Below are positions 10,457-22,275 of a DNA stretch of 64,000 nt, in pieces (within the stretch, counting starts at the first letter, position 1; each line of letters starts with the position of its first letter). The position numbers were made by a program, and so were the translations under genes. The notes under the pieces were generated by a model. It was given only the letters and a program-made list of their open reading frames with translations, was not told the DNA's origin and did not search any database. Source of the DNA: Isoetes taiwanensis. Lineage: Eukaryota; Streptophyta; Lycopodiopsida; Isoetales; Isoetaceae. Location of the stretch: NCBI GenBank assembly GCA_021234155.1, contig JAJEKV010000003.1, forward strand, positions 30,057,166 to 30,121,165, read 5' to 3'.

Positions 10457-11203
10457 TGTTGGAATTCATATCATAATATATATATTAATTGATCCTTGAA
10501 GTTGTAATGACAGATGAGTTAGATCATTGAGAATATCTGTGCACAGTTGAGAAGACAGAGACACATGCAGTGGTTAAGTATTTTACAAGAGTACATTTGC
10601 AGGCAGTTGTTGATTGACACTAGGTCAACATTCGACCTAGGTAAATACTTAACCTAGTTGCTATGGTCTTGTGTGAACCATGAAATACAGCCAATGGTTT
10701 ATTATGAAATAAAGAAAGGCAGCAAACCATTGGAAATGAAATAGAGAATATTCGAAAGCAGAACGAGATCCATGGAGCCATTTTTAGTTTGAATGGATTC
10801 GGTCCAATACTGTGCATCCATGATCCGGGATTATGCTAACGGTATGGCAACACCGCCGGACCGTGTAGATAAAAATAAGAAGTAGGATCAATTTGAAGAT
10901 ACACGAGGTTAAGGAGATAGCAGGGGCGATCTCATTGAGGCTAAAGTTCTTCATCGAAAAATTGGTAATATCTATTGATACAGTGTTACATATAATGAAA
11001 TGAAGAGTATACCTATAAGTGAAATGGTCATAAAATAACTTTTGGCATTATGAATGATAATCTATTCTCATGAGTTTAAGTTAAGTTGTTCATGCAATAA
11101 GATTTGCATTGATATAAGTGGTGTTGAACTAGAAATTGTTCTAATGCAAATTTATGCAAGTAGAAGGTGAATATCCATTGTTCTTGATCTTGAATTTCTA
11201 ACA
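10457..11203 (+). repeat. 3' LTR of copia element
   Basis: 747 bp, identical to the 5' LTR except one base. It is followed directly by the TCTAC target duplication. Confidence 0.95.
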
Positions 11204-11208
11204 TCTAC

Positions 11209-12179
11209 CCATCCGGATCTGCCAAGAAAGTTATCCTCCTCTTGGGTAGTCTTTGTTTTGCAGCCCCCCTTCTTTATTGGGTGACTGCAACTGTGAAAAT
11301 TCTGGAAAACATTTAGCACCAAAGCTGGCAAAGGCCGAAGACTCTGTCTGGGAGCTGAAGGATCGAGTTGAAAATTGTTGAACGGGCACAAAGTTCTAAT
11401 GCCCATTTGAAAATTTTAGCTGTGAAGTAAATTCTGATGTATTTTCGAACTACTGGGCAAAAACAGAGGATCTGGGTGGGTAGAAATTTTGAAGGAAGCA
11501 GGGGATAGAGTAGAATCTAGACATGGCGCCGGAATGAAGAATCAAATGAGCTATGTCTGCCAGGCAATTTTGAAGCACACTGGTCACAGCATTCCCATAA
11601 CTTTCGGTTTCAGCAACAACGAGCCCATCTCCGCAACGCGAAAAAAGCAGGACATTCGTCGCCTTTAGAAACTAGAAACTCCACCGGAAAATCCATCCAC
11701 ATCCAAAAACCCCCTATACTCAGGAAAAAGAACCGGAAAATATGGATACGTGTCATTTTAATAAGAAAAGCACAAAAGGATCGAATCTTAGGAGAAAGAC
11801 TTATATATGTGTAGATAGTCTTGCAGAATTTTAGTGAGAGCTTTTGCACACTTTTATAGCTATTGTGAGTCAATTGGCTTTAAAATTACCTACAACATAC
11901 TAGTTACGGTGCCCAGCATTGCTGGGCATAGTTTGGGAACCTTAACAATGGAGAAACCGGAGAAACCTGCTTCCATATTTACTTTCCTACATAAGGGTCC
12001 ATGTGTTCAAGACTTTACATAGAGGCCTCTTGCGACGTTCATTACTGTAACATGTAACAGTATTTGATTATTCATTCTGCTTCTTTATATCAAGACTTCA
12101 AAATCTTTCTCCTTGCTATATGATTATTTCTTTCTCAATACTCCAGTCATCACATTCCCAAAAGCTCATTCTCTTCTAA
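11209..12179. other. No gene recognised downstream of copia
   Basis: This stretch is the far flank of the copia target site. I see only short ORFs without recognisable domains. A small perfect inverted repeat, GCCCAGCATTGCTGGGC, lies near 11912. Confidence 0.4.
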
Positions 12180-12779
12180 TCTATTTTGCCTTGTAGGCTT
12201 CTAGTGAAATGTGGAAGTGATTTAGAAGGCATTGGTACGGGAGGACCACATGTTCTTATAGCTGATTGCTAGTTGAAGGACTTTAGCTCTGCAGAGGCTT
12301 TAGGCCATCTCTAGATAGTGAGCAATTGGAGATGGAACCCAGGCAAGTGATCAGGAGAGTAGATTGGCTTGTGGACCACCCCTTAAAGGGCAGGCATGAG
12401 TGTTTACATCGAAAGAAGATAGTGAGAGTAGTGCTCTTAGTACAAGGAATTGGAAATGGGCTCCTATTCTCCTAGTAGTACTGAGATGGAGGCAGCTTTT
12501 GTGTTGAGTTAACGCTAGGGATGAAGCTTCCATCACTCTACCCTGGTTTGCTTGCATTTTTGTGGAGGAGCATAAAGGGGTATCATCTTTAGGGCAGCAT
12601 CAAATCACTTCTTGGGGTAGATTGTCGTAAGGGTTACCTTCCCTTATCTTCACACTTGGGTTAATCTTTGTGCTCCAACGGTTAGGCTATTTGGCTATTA
12701 TGGAGCCCGAATAAATGTACTTTTTACATACTATTAATAAAACTAAAAATATCTTGCCTTCAAAAAAAAAAAAAAAAAA
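12180..12779 (+). mobile_element. 3' end of a poly(A)-tailed retroelement (LINE-like)
   Basis: The stretch ends in 18 consecutive A residues at 12762-12779. These are preceded by TTAATAAAACTAAAAATATC and a CTTGCCTTC block, the way many plant LINE 3' ends finish. No coding domain remains, so it would be a 5'-truncated insertion. The left limit is a guess and I could not find a target-site duplication. The following sequence starts abruptly with GGGGTCC. Confidence 0.5.
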
Positions 12780-14690
12780 GGGGGTCCTTAAGCTGTGTCA
12801 ATTCATTAATTTATTCAAAACGATAAAAACCTCCTTATTCTTCAAAAATTCATCCCTGCATCTTTATTCTTCAAAAAATCATCCCTGCGAAGATAATAAT
12901 ACAGCTGTAAGGTGCCTACTGCCTGGCATTCTTTACAAAAAGAAAACACAACAACCACAATGTGGATGGTCACGCTATCACAACATAGCTTTTCCAACTA
13001 TTTAAAAAACTGCGTAGCTAACATGATTCCATGACAAATATGTGAATCAGATGTCCCGGAACCTGCATGCCATAACATGTATCTGCAGCCATCACCATCC
13101 ATGCCTTCTCATCTTAACTGCATAACAATTTTCAAGTATAAGAAAATGCAATGCAAGTAACTATCAGAATATTTTTCCTGCATATCACACATCACAACAA
13201 TTGAAGAAAAGGATCATGCTCTGAATAAAATGCTGATAAACCAGATACCTTATCTTTTGTAAGAACATGACCTTTCTGGATCAATGTCAAAACCTCCCTT
13301 GCTTTTGTATTGCTACTGCAACACCCAGTTCTGAGGCTACGTAATGACTCTGCAAGCCTTTTATTTATCTAATTAAATCCTTCCACATGATCATGCTCTG
13401 ATTATAAATCCATTCCTGCAATCCCCCTGCTTCGATTTCCTACAAAGAGAAATGTCAAAGAGGAGATGTGGAGCTAAGCCAAACTGTAGATTGTTGTTTT
13501 GAGCTCTGGATATTCTGCTGATGAAAACCTTTAATGTTATCATAGTGGCTGGTATAGTAGGGTGATGCCTTCAGAGCAAACATATAAAAGGTAAGCTCAT
13601 GCCTAATGAAGATTAAAACCTGGGGTTAGCAAAAGCACCCTAGGAGCCAACACAGCAACTGATTGCCTTGCAGCTGTGAGGAACATCAGCTAGAAAGCCA
13701 CTCAGGCATGAATTCAGCCACCTAGATTCAGATATGAATCATCCATAGTGAAGAAGCGAATGGTGCCTGGAACCGGATGGTGATGCCTCGATGTATGTTG
13801 CAGACCTTCTCGCTCCGCCATAGCTGAGGAAGCCTAAACCGCTAGAATGAAAAGAAAAAAGCTATCTGAACCGTAGAAATTTCTTGTCAAATCTTGACCG
13901 TTAGATCTAGGGCTAGGTCCAACACTTACTCTAATATAGGATGAAGTGGCTTTAAAATTATCTACAACGTATGGAGGTTAAAAGATAGGATATTAGGAGG
14001 AACATGTGTTGAAACAGTAGATTCTAAAATTCTGGATTCCGCTAAAGTTCATCCCCATGTACACGATTATAGGTGCAATGATGCAAGGGACGTTTTGATA
14101 TGCTTAACTTGACATGAAGCCACAGTTCAACCTTCTACAAAGCTATAGAAATCAGCTTACATGCAAAAAGAAAATCACCTACATCAAGTACATCAAAAAT
14201 TGATGCAATATAGCCCTTGAATCTGATACAGAAGTATTATGTATGTCTTGAATTGTTGCGAGGTACTAACTTGAGACGCAAGAAATGACAACTGTGATTT
14301 AGCATCATCAAAATAAGAATAGGTGGACTGCACCTATAGATCTTAGCTTTTGTGTGTTGGCAAATTGAGATCAGCTGCCACCCTAGCTGTTAAGCAGTAA
14401 GGTTCTCATATCTTCGCAGTAAATAGATAATAAAAGGAATGCTCGGCCAGTTTGAAGAATTGGCCGATGTTAAACGGAATGATGATGGAGCTTGGCATCA
14501 TCAATTTTGAGGCTTTTCTACTTGATTTTTGCCATAAAATAGGTATGAGACAAGCTGTTGTAAGTACTTGATAGGCGTATAGACAGGATGCAATAATGTT
14601 AAAACATGCATACAAAATTTGGAAGCATGGACGAGGCATCGATAAATAAATAGAACTATAGAAATCTCATTTCAAAGCACATTTGTCTCT
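12780..14690. other. About 1.9 kb without recognisable genes
   Basis: Non-coding AT-rich sequence. The phrase TGGCTTTAAAATTA(T/C)CTACAAC near 13951 also occurs near 11877, so the two flanks may once have been adjacent before insertions between them. No other structure seen. Confidence 0.35.
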
Positions 14691-14724
14691 TTGTTGTAAA
14701 TGCAAGGCCCCTCAACCCCACCAA

Positions 14725-15024
14725 ACGTAAAAGACTCAAGGACTCTCCTCCAAATATAAAAGGCACTATTTGAACAATAAAAGGACAACACCACCTTTTG
14801 CCTTTCCTCCCAAACTTAAAAGGCACTATTAAACTTTAAAAAAGGCAAAACACCTTTTACCTTTTCCCCCAAGAGTAGAAAGGCAAAACACCTTTTACCT
14901 TTTCCCCTACCTTTTACCTTTTGCCTTTTGCCTTTTGCCTTTTCCCCTTTGGCAAGGCTTAAATATATTCATGGAGGAGCAAGGACTCACAAATCTTCAA
15001 CATCCTCCTCACACCTAATTTGTA
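14725..15024 (+). promoter_or_regulatory. AAAGGCA / CCTTTTG repeats and TATA-like promoter before Helitron gene
   Basis: Between 14730 and 14950 short direct and inverted copies of AAAGGCA and CCTTTT(A/G)CC alternate, ending in about four tandem CCTTTTG units near 14913-14940. Arms such as AAAAGGCAAAACACC and the neighbouring CACCTTTTACCTTTT can pair. A TATA-like TTAAATATATTC at about 14960 and an ATG at 15025 follow. This fits a promoter or leader of the Rep-helicase gene. I could not identify the Helitron 5'-TC end. Confidence 0.45.
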
Positions 15025-17061
15025 ATGACGGAAGAACGAAAAAGAAGGCGTGCATCTGAGAGAAATAAATATAGGGAGAAGCATGCTAGAGAGACATCAC
15101 AGGACCGTAAAGATCGATTGGTAAGATGAAGAGGGAATTACAAGAAAAGAAAGCTACAACAGACTGCTATAGAAACAGAAGACCAATATCGACAAAGATT
15201 GACCCAACACTCCCAATATGAGCGGCAAAGAAGAGCCCAACAAGCTGCCATAGAAACAGAAGAAGAGCATCAACAAAGGTTGGGTGAACTTGCACAATAC
15301 CAACGTCGATGCCGAGCTCAACCACCCACATACAGAATAGCAAGGACAATTGAAGACAGACAAGTAGAACGACACCATTGCGGTTCATTCAACAGGGAGT
15401 GCATACACTGTGGGGCATTTACATTCAAGGACGATGGTACAAACTGCTGCTATGATAGACAAATCAAGTTAGAACCCCTGCAACCAATCCCCCATCTCAT
15501 TCAGAGCCTATTGAGCCATCAACATCCAAAAAGCAGTAACTTACACCAACACATCAGGGCCTACAATAGTGCTCTTGCCTTTGCTTCCTTTGGTGCTAAC
15601 ATCGAGCAGTTTCAAAGCCACGGACCATATTGTTTCAAGATCCAAGGACAAACCTACCATAGAGTAGGTCCAGCTTATGTCGATGGTTCGCAAGCACTAG
15701 CATATTCCCAGCTCTATATTCTAGATGCCGACTTTGCACATGAAACACGAGCTCAAAACCCACATAATGAAAATTGTGACAGCCAACTTCTGAAAGAACT
15801 GGATGCTGAGCTACATAAAATCAGCCCCTATGCAGCAGCCCTCATAATGATGCATGATGTAGAGAAGCATGCACAACAGTCCGGCGAAGGGGTGAGGGAC
15901 ATCAAGATACTTTAACACTGCTCGAAACCTGGACCTTTGGAGGTACAACCCAACATGCTTAAACGAAGTTGCAGTGATATTTGTCAATGCAGACGGAGGG
16001 CCACCATTTGATAGAAAAATCTGCATACACCAAAAGGGTGGCAGCCTCAAGAAGATACCAATCACAAACCCAAACCTTGATCCCTTGGTTTATCCCATTC
16101 TCTTCCCCTTTAGTGACCAGGGCTGGAGGATAGGAATCAAGAAAGCAGAAACATCTTCCACATCAACGTCTTCAAGGAAACACGAAAATGTGAGCATGCT
16201 TCAATTCGACAATTACCGGCTGACAATAAGGAGATCAGCTTGCAACCCACTGCTTTGTGCAGGCAAGCTAACATAACAATTCATTGTTGATGTCTACTCG
16301 AGAGTGGAGGCAAATGAACTAAACTGGATCAAGCAAAACCAAAGGGTCGAGTTGTACCAAGGCCTTATTGACTACATAGACCACGAGGTAGAGCAAAGAG
16401 GCTTAAGATCCGGCAAGCTGGTCATCCTGCTCTCCTCACAATTGGCAGCCCGAGAACAATGGAACAAAACTACCAGGATTCGATGGCCTTGATCCTGAGA
16501 TTTGGCAAAGCCGACCTCTTTGTAACATTTACATCCAACCCAAATTAGATAGAGATTAGACACAACCTGCTTCCTGTACAACAGCCGCATGATAGGCCAG
16601 ATTTGGTTGTACATGTATTCCACACAAAGCTCAAAACGTTCTTTCATGACCTCTTGGGCAAGGTGAAGGCGCACACTTACACGACAGAGTTTCAAAAACG
16701 AGGCTTGCCGCACTGCCACCTTCTCATGATTCTCGAGCAAGAAGACAAGATCCAGGATAGCGACGCCATTGACAGCATCACGAGTGCTGAGGTGCCAGGC
16801 CCAGAAAACCCCAACCTGCGAGAGATCGTCATCAAGCATATGGTCTACGGCCCATGCGGGGCCCTCAACCCAAATGCACCTTGTATGCAAGCCCAGGAAG
16901 GCAGCCCAATGAAGGAATGCACAAAGGGATATCCAAAGACATTTAATGACAATACCAAAGTCAGTGCAAATGGCTACCCAGAGTACAGAAGACGGGACAC
17001 AGGCCATTTCATGAAGGGCAACACGCCTATCGGCAATAGATAGATAGTTCCCCATAATCGA
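15025..17061 (+). pseudogene. Helitron Rep part, broken by stops and an insertion
   Basis: Rolling-circle replication initiator half of a plant Helitron transposase. It starts MTEERKRRRASE at 15025 with a stop (TGA) at about 15126, then a basic leader with repeated QQRLGELAQYQRR-like text. A zinc region, HCGSFNRECIHCGAFTF, precedes the Helitron-like N-terminal domain (YCFKIQGQTYHRVG, QLYILDADF). The frame shifts at about 15910 and continues as NPTCLNEVAV and LDPLVYPILFPFSDQGW. An in-frame TAA at about 16274 precedes QFIVDVYSRVEANELNW. The HUH-nuclease His pair is intact in RGLPHCHLLM (HCH at 16711-16719). A TAG at 17042 and then an insertion at 17062 end this part. Not translatable as one protein. 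Confidence 0.9.
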
Positions 17062-18410
17062 AAATGACGGTTAGGGCGCCGTTCTTGGCCGGCTGAGGGC
17101 AGCGGCCGCCCTCTCTTCAGTAGACCAGAACAGCGGGCATATGAGAAGAGGGTCGTGGTATTTTGGGGCTAGCAAGGCCAGGAACTGGATTCAGCAGAAA
17201 AAAGGTCTGTTGGAAATTTGCAATTCTCTTCTTTTTGGTGGCAGTTTTGGCAGCAGGTAATCCTCTAACGAGGTTCCATTCTTTGGTGATTATACACTAT
17301 GTCTTTGAATAGACACACCGAAATGGTAGATCTTGGTAGATGCTGGCCTATAAGGTGAAGAAAGAAGGCTAGAAAACTAGGTAAAGGAGATACTTTGCAT
17401 TTCTTTTCCAGCAGGGAAAATCATAATATGTCTCTTTGTGAAGACTTTGTCTTTGGCCTTCCTTTCCTTTCCTGTTGCTCTTTCTTGCTAGCAGAAAGAT
17501 ACGGAGATGACTCCTTGAAGAGAACATACTAGTTTGATTCTAATTTACAGATTCCTCAACTGGATATGGAATAATATATGGAATTGTAAGAAATTGCCGA
17601 GCTAGGAATTTTCTGGGCGGGATGACGCTTATACATTTTGAGCCAGGCGCTAAACAGGTTATGTTAGATTGGCAAATATTTGGAATTTCCTAGCACGATT
17701 GTTTGCTTTTTCAATAGCTATGATTGAAGAAGCCTTTCAAGTTCTGAAGCTTGAATATAATTTGGTACTGATGCCAAATTCTTTTTTCATACCAATCCAC
17801 TGGATATGGTTTGCTCAACTGCTACATTTGAGCCGTGCTAAGATCAAGTACTGATGTCTGAATTCCATTTTATTTGGCTGGTTTTTTCATACAGAAGTGG
17901 TGGTGTCTGATAGTTGGGCTAAGTTGTCTAACCAATTCAGGTTGACTGCTACATATTCCGACAATGCATCATTTCTTCTGGATTTCATATATTATTCTAT
18001 GTACTGGCCGATCAATTTGTAGGTTGGGTCAAATTTCAGAAGTAGTGGCAGCTTCTTTGTGCAGTATGACAGATTGCACATTTTACTATGTAATTCTTTT
18101 TCTCTTCATCTCTATTTATGCAACAGGTGTTTATGATCATTCAAGGATTTAACTGCAGCTTTTGGAAAGTATGTTCTTGACTCCTATAGTATTCTGGCTA
18201 GTTGAGAAGATGTTGATTTTAATCCTATAGTATCAGCTGGACAGAAGAAGAAGTTGAGTGAGGCTTACAAATACAGAAGTTCAGTTATGATAATTGATCC
18301 ATGTGGGATTTTTTAAAGCTTTATAACTATCTGATCCAAGAGGGATCTTCATGATGTATTATTTCCTACTTGATGAATATACAATCTTTCTTTCAAAAAT
18401 AAAAAATAAA
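17062..18410 (+). mobile_element. 1,349-bp A-tailed retroposon inserted in Helitron gene
   Basis: The Helitron reading frame stops making sense after PHN-R at 17061 and resumes exactly as N-RWLLEKYEAHINVE at 18411. The insert is flanked by a 6-bp duplication AATCGA (17056-17061 and 18411-18416). It ends in an A-rich tail, CAAAAATAAAAAATAAA, and begins GC-rich (GGTTAGGGCGCCGTTC), like a 5' leader. Target duplication plus A-rich 3' end indicate LINE-mediated retroposition of some transcript or a truncated element. No protein domain was recognised inside. Bases 17632-17817 recur unchanged at 24068-24253. Confidence 0.75.
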
Positions 18411-20790
18411 AATCGATGGCTGCTTGAAAAGTACGAGGCACATATCAATGTAGAGCAGTGTTTCAGCATCGGGAGTGTGAAGTATATCTATAAGTACATC
18501 CACAAAGGGCACGATCGAGCATCCATCAAGGTCACTGTAGAACCGACGGAAGAATCAACATCCACATTCAATTGGGACGAGGTGGAGCAGTACCTTGATA
18601 AGAGATACGTCTCTGCAGCTGAAGCCATGTGGAGACTATATGGGTTCAAGATGCATGGCAACTCCCACACAGTACACAGACTACTTGTCTACCAAACAAT
18701 CAAGCTGTATATTATTAGGAAGGCCAAGAAAGACAAGCCATCGAGCGGCAGATGCAAAAGCAAACAATGCTGACCGCATGGTTTGAGCTCAACAAGAATG
18801 ACCCAGCTGCACATGAATACACTTATCCAGAAATCCCCCAGCACTACACATTTACGAGCCAGACGTCCTGGAAAAAGAGGAAGGGAAAGTTCAAGCTCAT
18901 CACATGGATGTACAATGTGAGCCCTAAGGATGGTGACCGCTATTACCTTTGCCTTCTGTTGCTACATATCAAGGGCACGACCAGCTTCGAAAATATGCGC
19001 ACCGTCAATGGAAAACTATGTTCAACTTTCAAGGAAGCTGCCAAAGAGCTCGGCTTACTGGAAGACGATGCTGAGTGGGAGAAGACACTCGAAGATGCGA
19101 GCAACTTTCAGATGCCAATGCAACTACGCCAAACATTTGCATTCATTTGCCCATACAATAACTCACAAGATCCAATGCGGCTATGGGAGCTCTTCAAGGA
19201 TAGCCTGACAGAAGATTACCAATGGCAGATGCCACAAGAGCAAGCTTACGACAATGCACGAAAAGACATTGACGAAATTTTCCAAACGAGCGGCTGCACA
19301 TGTGAGCAGCTTGGACTAGCAGAACCACAGCTAGACATTCTAGGCAACTTCCCAAATGAACAAACCTTCGATGCAGAAAAGGAGTTGAAAGAGGGACAGG
19401 AAAACTACGAAAAGCTGAACAGGGAGCAGAAGCACATAGCCGACATTATCCTCGATGCAATCAGCCAACATCAAGCCCCATGTATCAATGTGGACGGTCC
19501 GGGAGGCACGGGCAAGACGTTCCTCTTCAACAGCCTGATCAATATACTAAGAGGATGTGGTGTTGGTGTTGTATCAGTGGCTTGAACAGGCATTGCCAGC
19601 CTCCTCTTGAAGGGAGCACAAACAGTCCATTTGACGTTCAAGTTACCACTCAACTTGATACAAGGCTCAACCTCCGCACTGCTGCAACAAGCCAACAAGC
19701 AGAGGTACTTAGAAAGGCAAGCATCATGGTATGGGACGAAATGGGAATGACGCACACGCATGCACTCACCGCCGTCGACAGGCTTTTACGTGAGATACGC
19801 CAGGATGACAGGCCGTTTGGGGGAATGATAATGCCCACCGGCGGCGATTTTCTGCAGCAGTTGCCTGTGGTCAAACGTGCAACAAGGGCAGAAATCATCT
19901 CGAAGTGTGTCAAGCGGAACCCGCTGTGGACTAACTTCAGGACCCTGTTGACACAAAATATGCGGGTGGGAAAAGACGAACAAATCGTCTCAAAATTGGC
20001 TGCTAAGTCTCGGTAATGGGGAACGGATGAATAATGAGCAAGGGCTCGACCGCGACTTGGTTGAGATACCCGAAGAATGTGTTGTGGAAGACGACTTGAT
20101 TGATAGCATCTTCGGCAAGGAAATAACGGAGGCAAATGTGCACGTGTGTATGATGGACACCAAAGAATGAAGACACGCTGAGGATTAACGACAAGATCCT
20201 CTTAAGGTTGAATGGACAACTCCATACATATACGAGCATAGATGCCATCGTTGCAGAAGGCGAAGATGCTACAAAGGATTTCTCAATTGAGACCATCAAC
20301 CAGCTGACCCCTTCTGGCATGCCACCGCATAAGCTGCACATCAAGGACGGAGCCATCATCATCCTACTCAAAAACATGAACCTGAAGGCCGGTCTCTGCA
20401 ATGGCACCCGCCTTCGCGTCATCAAAGCGCACCCAAGAATCATAGATGCAGAGATAATCACAGGCACCTCCAAAGGAACACGGTTCCTCATACCAAGGAT
20501 AACCCTAGAGCCATCAGACAGTGACCTCCTTCCTTTCAGGCGAAGACAGTTCCCCGTACGACTCGCATTCTCGATGACCATGAACAAGTCGCAAGGCCAG
20601 TCCATGACCTCCGTTGGCATCTACCTATCAACGCCAGTTTTCACACATGGCCAGCTTTACGTCGCATTCTCAAGATGCACCACATAACACGGAGTGAAGG
20701 TATACATTCAAGACACCCCAAGACAAGGAACGCTGCTAAAAAACAATAGGAGGTTCACACCTAATGTAGTCTACAAAGAGATATTTAGTA
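18411..20790 (+). pseudogene. Helitron Rep tyrosine region and PIF1-like helicase, broken
   Basis: Resumes the transposase after the retroposon. AHINVEQ and SVKYIYKYIHKG (18475-18510) carry the Rep tyrosine motif. A frameshift near 18750 leads to a linker and the SF1B PIF1-family helicase. Walker A GPGGTGKT is near 19496-19519; a TGA follows at about 19583. Walker B VWDEMG is near 19729, GGDFLQQLPVV near 19840 and NMRVGKD near 19960. An extra base near 19990 shifts frame relative to the second copy at 31.4 kb. The C-terminal helicase motifs (GTRLRVIKAH, MNKSQGQSM, YVAFSRCTT) end at about 20685, and NNRRFTPNVVYKEIF follows in another frame. At least four lesions. Confidence 0.9.
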
Positions 20791-21888
20791 TATTACTGCC
20801 GTGCCCTTTTCTTGCAGTCATTCCTCGGCTCGGCCCCTCCGAGGCCTCTCATCGGTTTGGGCCAACCCATGTGCCATTTTCTTTTGCACCCTTCCTCGGC
20901 TCAGCTGCTCCGGGGCCTCGCCTCGATTTTGGACCCACCCATGTGCCCTTTTCTTTTGCGCCCTTCCTTGGCTCGGCCCATTAAGAGCCGAGTCAACCTC
21001 GCATACATACCTACCACCAATATATACTACCAATTCCAAACTAACGTCACATTTACTACTAATTTCAAAGTATCATCCATTGGGAGTTTATTCCCACCTA
21101 CTATCAACTCGAAAAGTCTCACCCATTAAGAGCTTACTCACACTTACTACAATCGACTACCAATTTCAAACTATCAACCATTGGGAGCTTACCCTCAGAC
21201 TACTACTTCTAAAGTATCGTCATTGGGAGCTCACTACATTTACTATGAATTCCAAAGTACAGCCCTTATATGTTCAAGAAACTTCCCATGTTACTAAGCA
21301 TCCATTGCTTTACCACCCATGAGGAGCATATTCACACATACAGCCATGAGGACCCTATATCACATCTACACCCATGAGGAACTTTACCATGTCTATTACT
21401 TGGCACCCATGCAAGGGGAATTTACTCACCCCTGATGGCCGGGCCCTTTTCTTTTGCACTCATTCTCTGGCCGCCCCCTGTGGCCTCGCCTCAGTTTGGA
21501 CCCACCCATGTGCCCTTTTCTTTTGCATCCTTCTGGAGGTGAGGCCCCGAGCCTACTCAACCTCGCATACATACCTACTACCAATATTGTACTACCAATT
21601 CGAAACTATCACACATTGAGGAGCTTAGTCGCATTTACTACTAATCTCAAAGTATCATCCATTGGGAGTTTACTCACACCTACTATCAACTCCAAAGTCT
21701 CACACATTAAAAGCTGACTTACACTTACTACCACTACCAATTGCAAACTATCACCCACTGGGAGCTTACCCACACCTACTACTACTTCTAAAGTATCACC
21801 CGTTGGGAGCTCTCTACATCCACTATGAATTCTAAAGTACAACCCTTAAATGTTCAAGAAAATTCCCATGTTACTAAGCATCCATTGC
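20791..21888 (+). repeat. Minisatellite region after helicase, copy 1
   Basis: Two repeat styles. First, about 20805-20990: three units around CCATGTGCC(A/C)TTTTCTTTTGC followed by CGGCTC and GGCCTCG text, with a further copy near 21440-21560. Second, 21000-21850: imperfect units of roughly 50-60 bp built on CTACCAATTCCAAACTATCA, CCCATTGGGAGCTTACTCAC and ACCTACTACT. At 21240-21420 the text (GTTCAAGAAACTTCCCATG, CACATCTACACCCATGAGGA) is homologous to the array at 27.4-27.7 kb, so related repeats bracket the minus-strand genes. Translations through here are artefacts of the repeats. Confidence 0.8.
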
Positions 21889-22275
21889 TCAACCACATTT
21901 GTATCTTTCGTCGTCGATCAGAACTGTATTTCCATAATACTCTGGGTACTCTTTCCATACCACAGCTAATGGCTTCACAAACAACCCCTTTTGAGGTTCA
22001 GTAGGGTGTTTGTGTGGCAGAGTCCAACACTGCTCCTGGCTGTAAACAAACTTCAGCTTTATGGAAAAAGCATCACAAGACCAGATGGCAACATCAAACC
22101 CTTCTCTTACAAATGCTAACAGTGATGCTAACCCTGGCCTGCAGTAAAAAAACATGTTTCCTATATTGAATTGAAGCATCTTGAGTTAATATTTTCATTC
22201 TTGTGCACACTCTTGCCCAACACAGAATTTAAGTCAAAGATAATGAGCTTTCTCCCTGACTTAGATGATTCACCT
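21889..22275 (-). pseudogene. FCP1/HAD phosphatase-like fragment, copy 1
   Basis: Minus-strand exon-like piece matching the N-terminal half of an FCP1-homology (CTD phosphatase-like HAD) domain: FYCRPGLASLLAFVREG, FDVAIWSCDAFS and, at the end, NTVLIDDERYK. Compared with the copy at 33.3-33.75 kb it has lost 23 bases near 22175, which breaks the frame. The domain ends abruptly where minisatellite sequence begins, so the C-terminal part is absent. It looks like a captured host gene fragment. The upstream bases contain a splice-acceptor-like GTTGCTGACAG. Confidence 0.6.

Larger units (their letters stand above)
5286..11203 (+). mobile_element. Ty1/copia LTR retrotransposon, recent but coding-defective
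   Basis: A complete insertion of 5,918 bp. It is bounded by two 747-bp LTRs starting TGTTGGAATTC and ending TTTCTAACA, and flanked by 5-bp target duplications TCTAC at 5281-5285 and 11204-11208. A Met-initiator tRNA primer-binding site follows the 5' LTR and a purine tract precedes the 3' LTR. Domain order is gag, protease-like, integrase, reverse transcriptase, RNase H, which defines copia. The LTRs differ at one position (TATTATTTG versus TATTAATTG). Coding is interrupted between gag-protease and integrase and again between integrase and reverse transcriptase, so this copy cannot make a full polyprotein. Confidence 0.95.

Noticed and set aside
5286-11203. Endogenous pararetrovirus
   Set aside because: True LTRs, target duplication, PBS and integrase before reverse transcriptase define a copia retrotransposon.
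11834-14690. Host protein-coding gene between copia and Helitron
   Set aside because: Only short ORFs without domains or paired splice sites.
17669-17854. 61-codon ORF in the retroposon, also seen near 24105
   Set aside because: It recurs only because 186 bp were copied; no domain and no start context.
20800-21850. Long ORFs rich in Pro, Ser and Tyr (about 96-173 codons) in the minisatellites
   Set aside because: They are translations of tandem repeats, appear in several frames at once, and have no domain.
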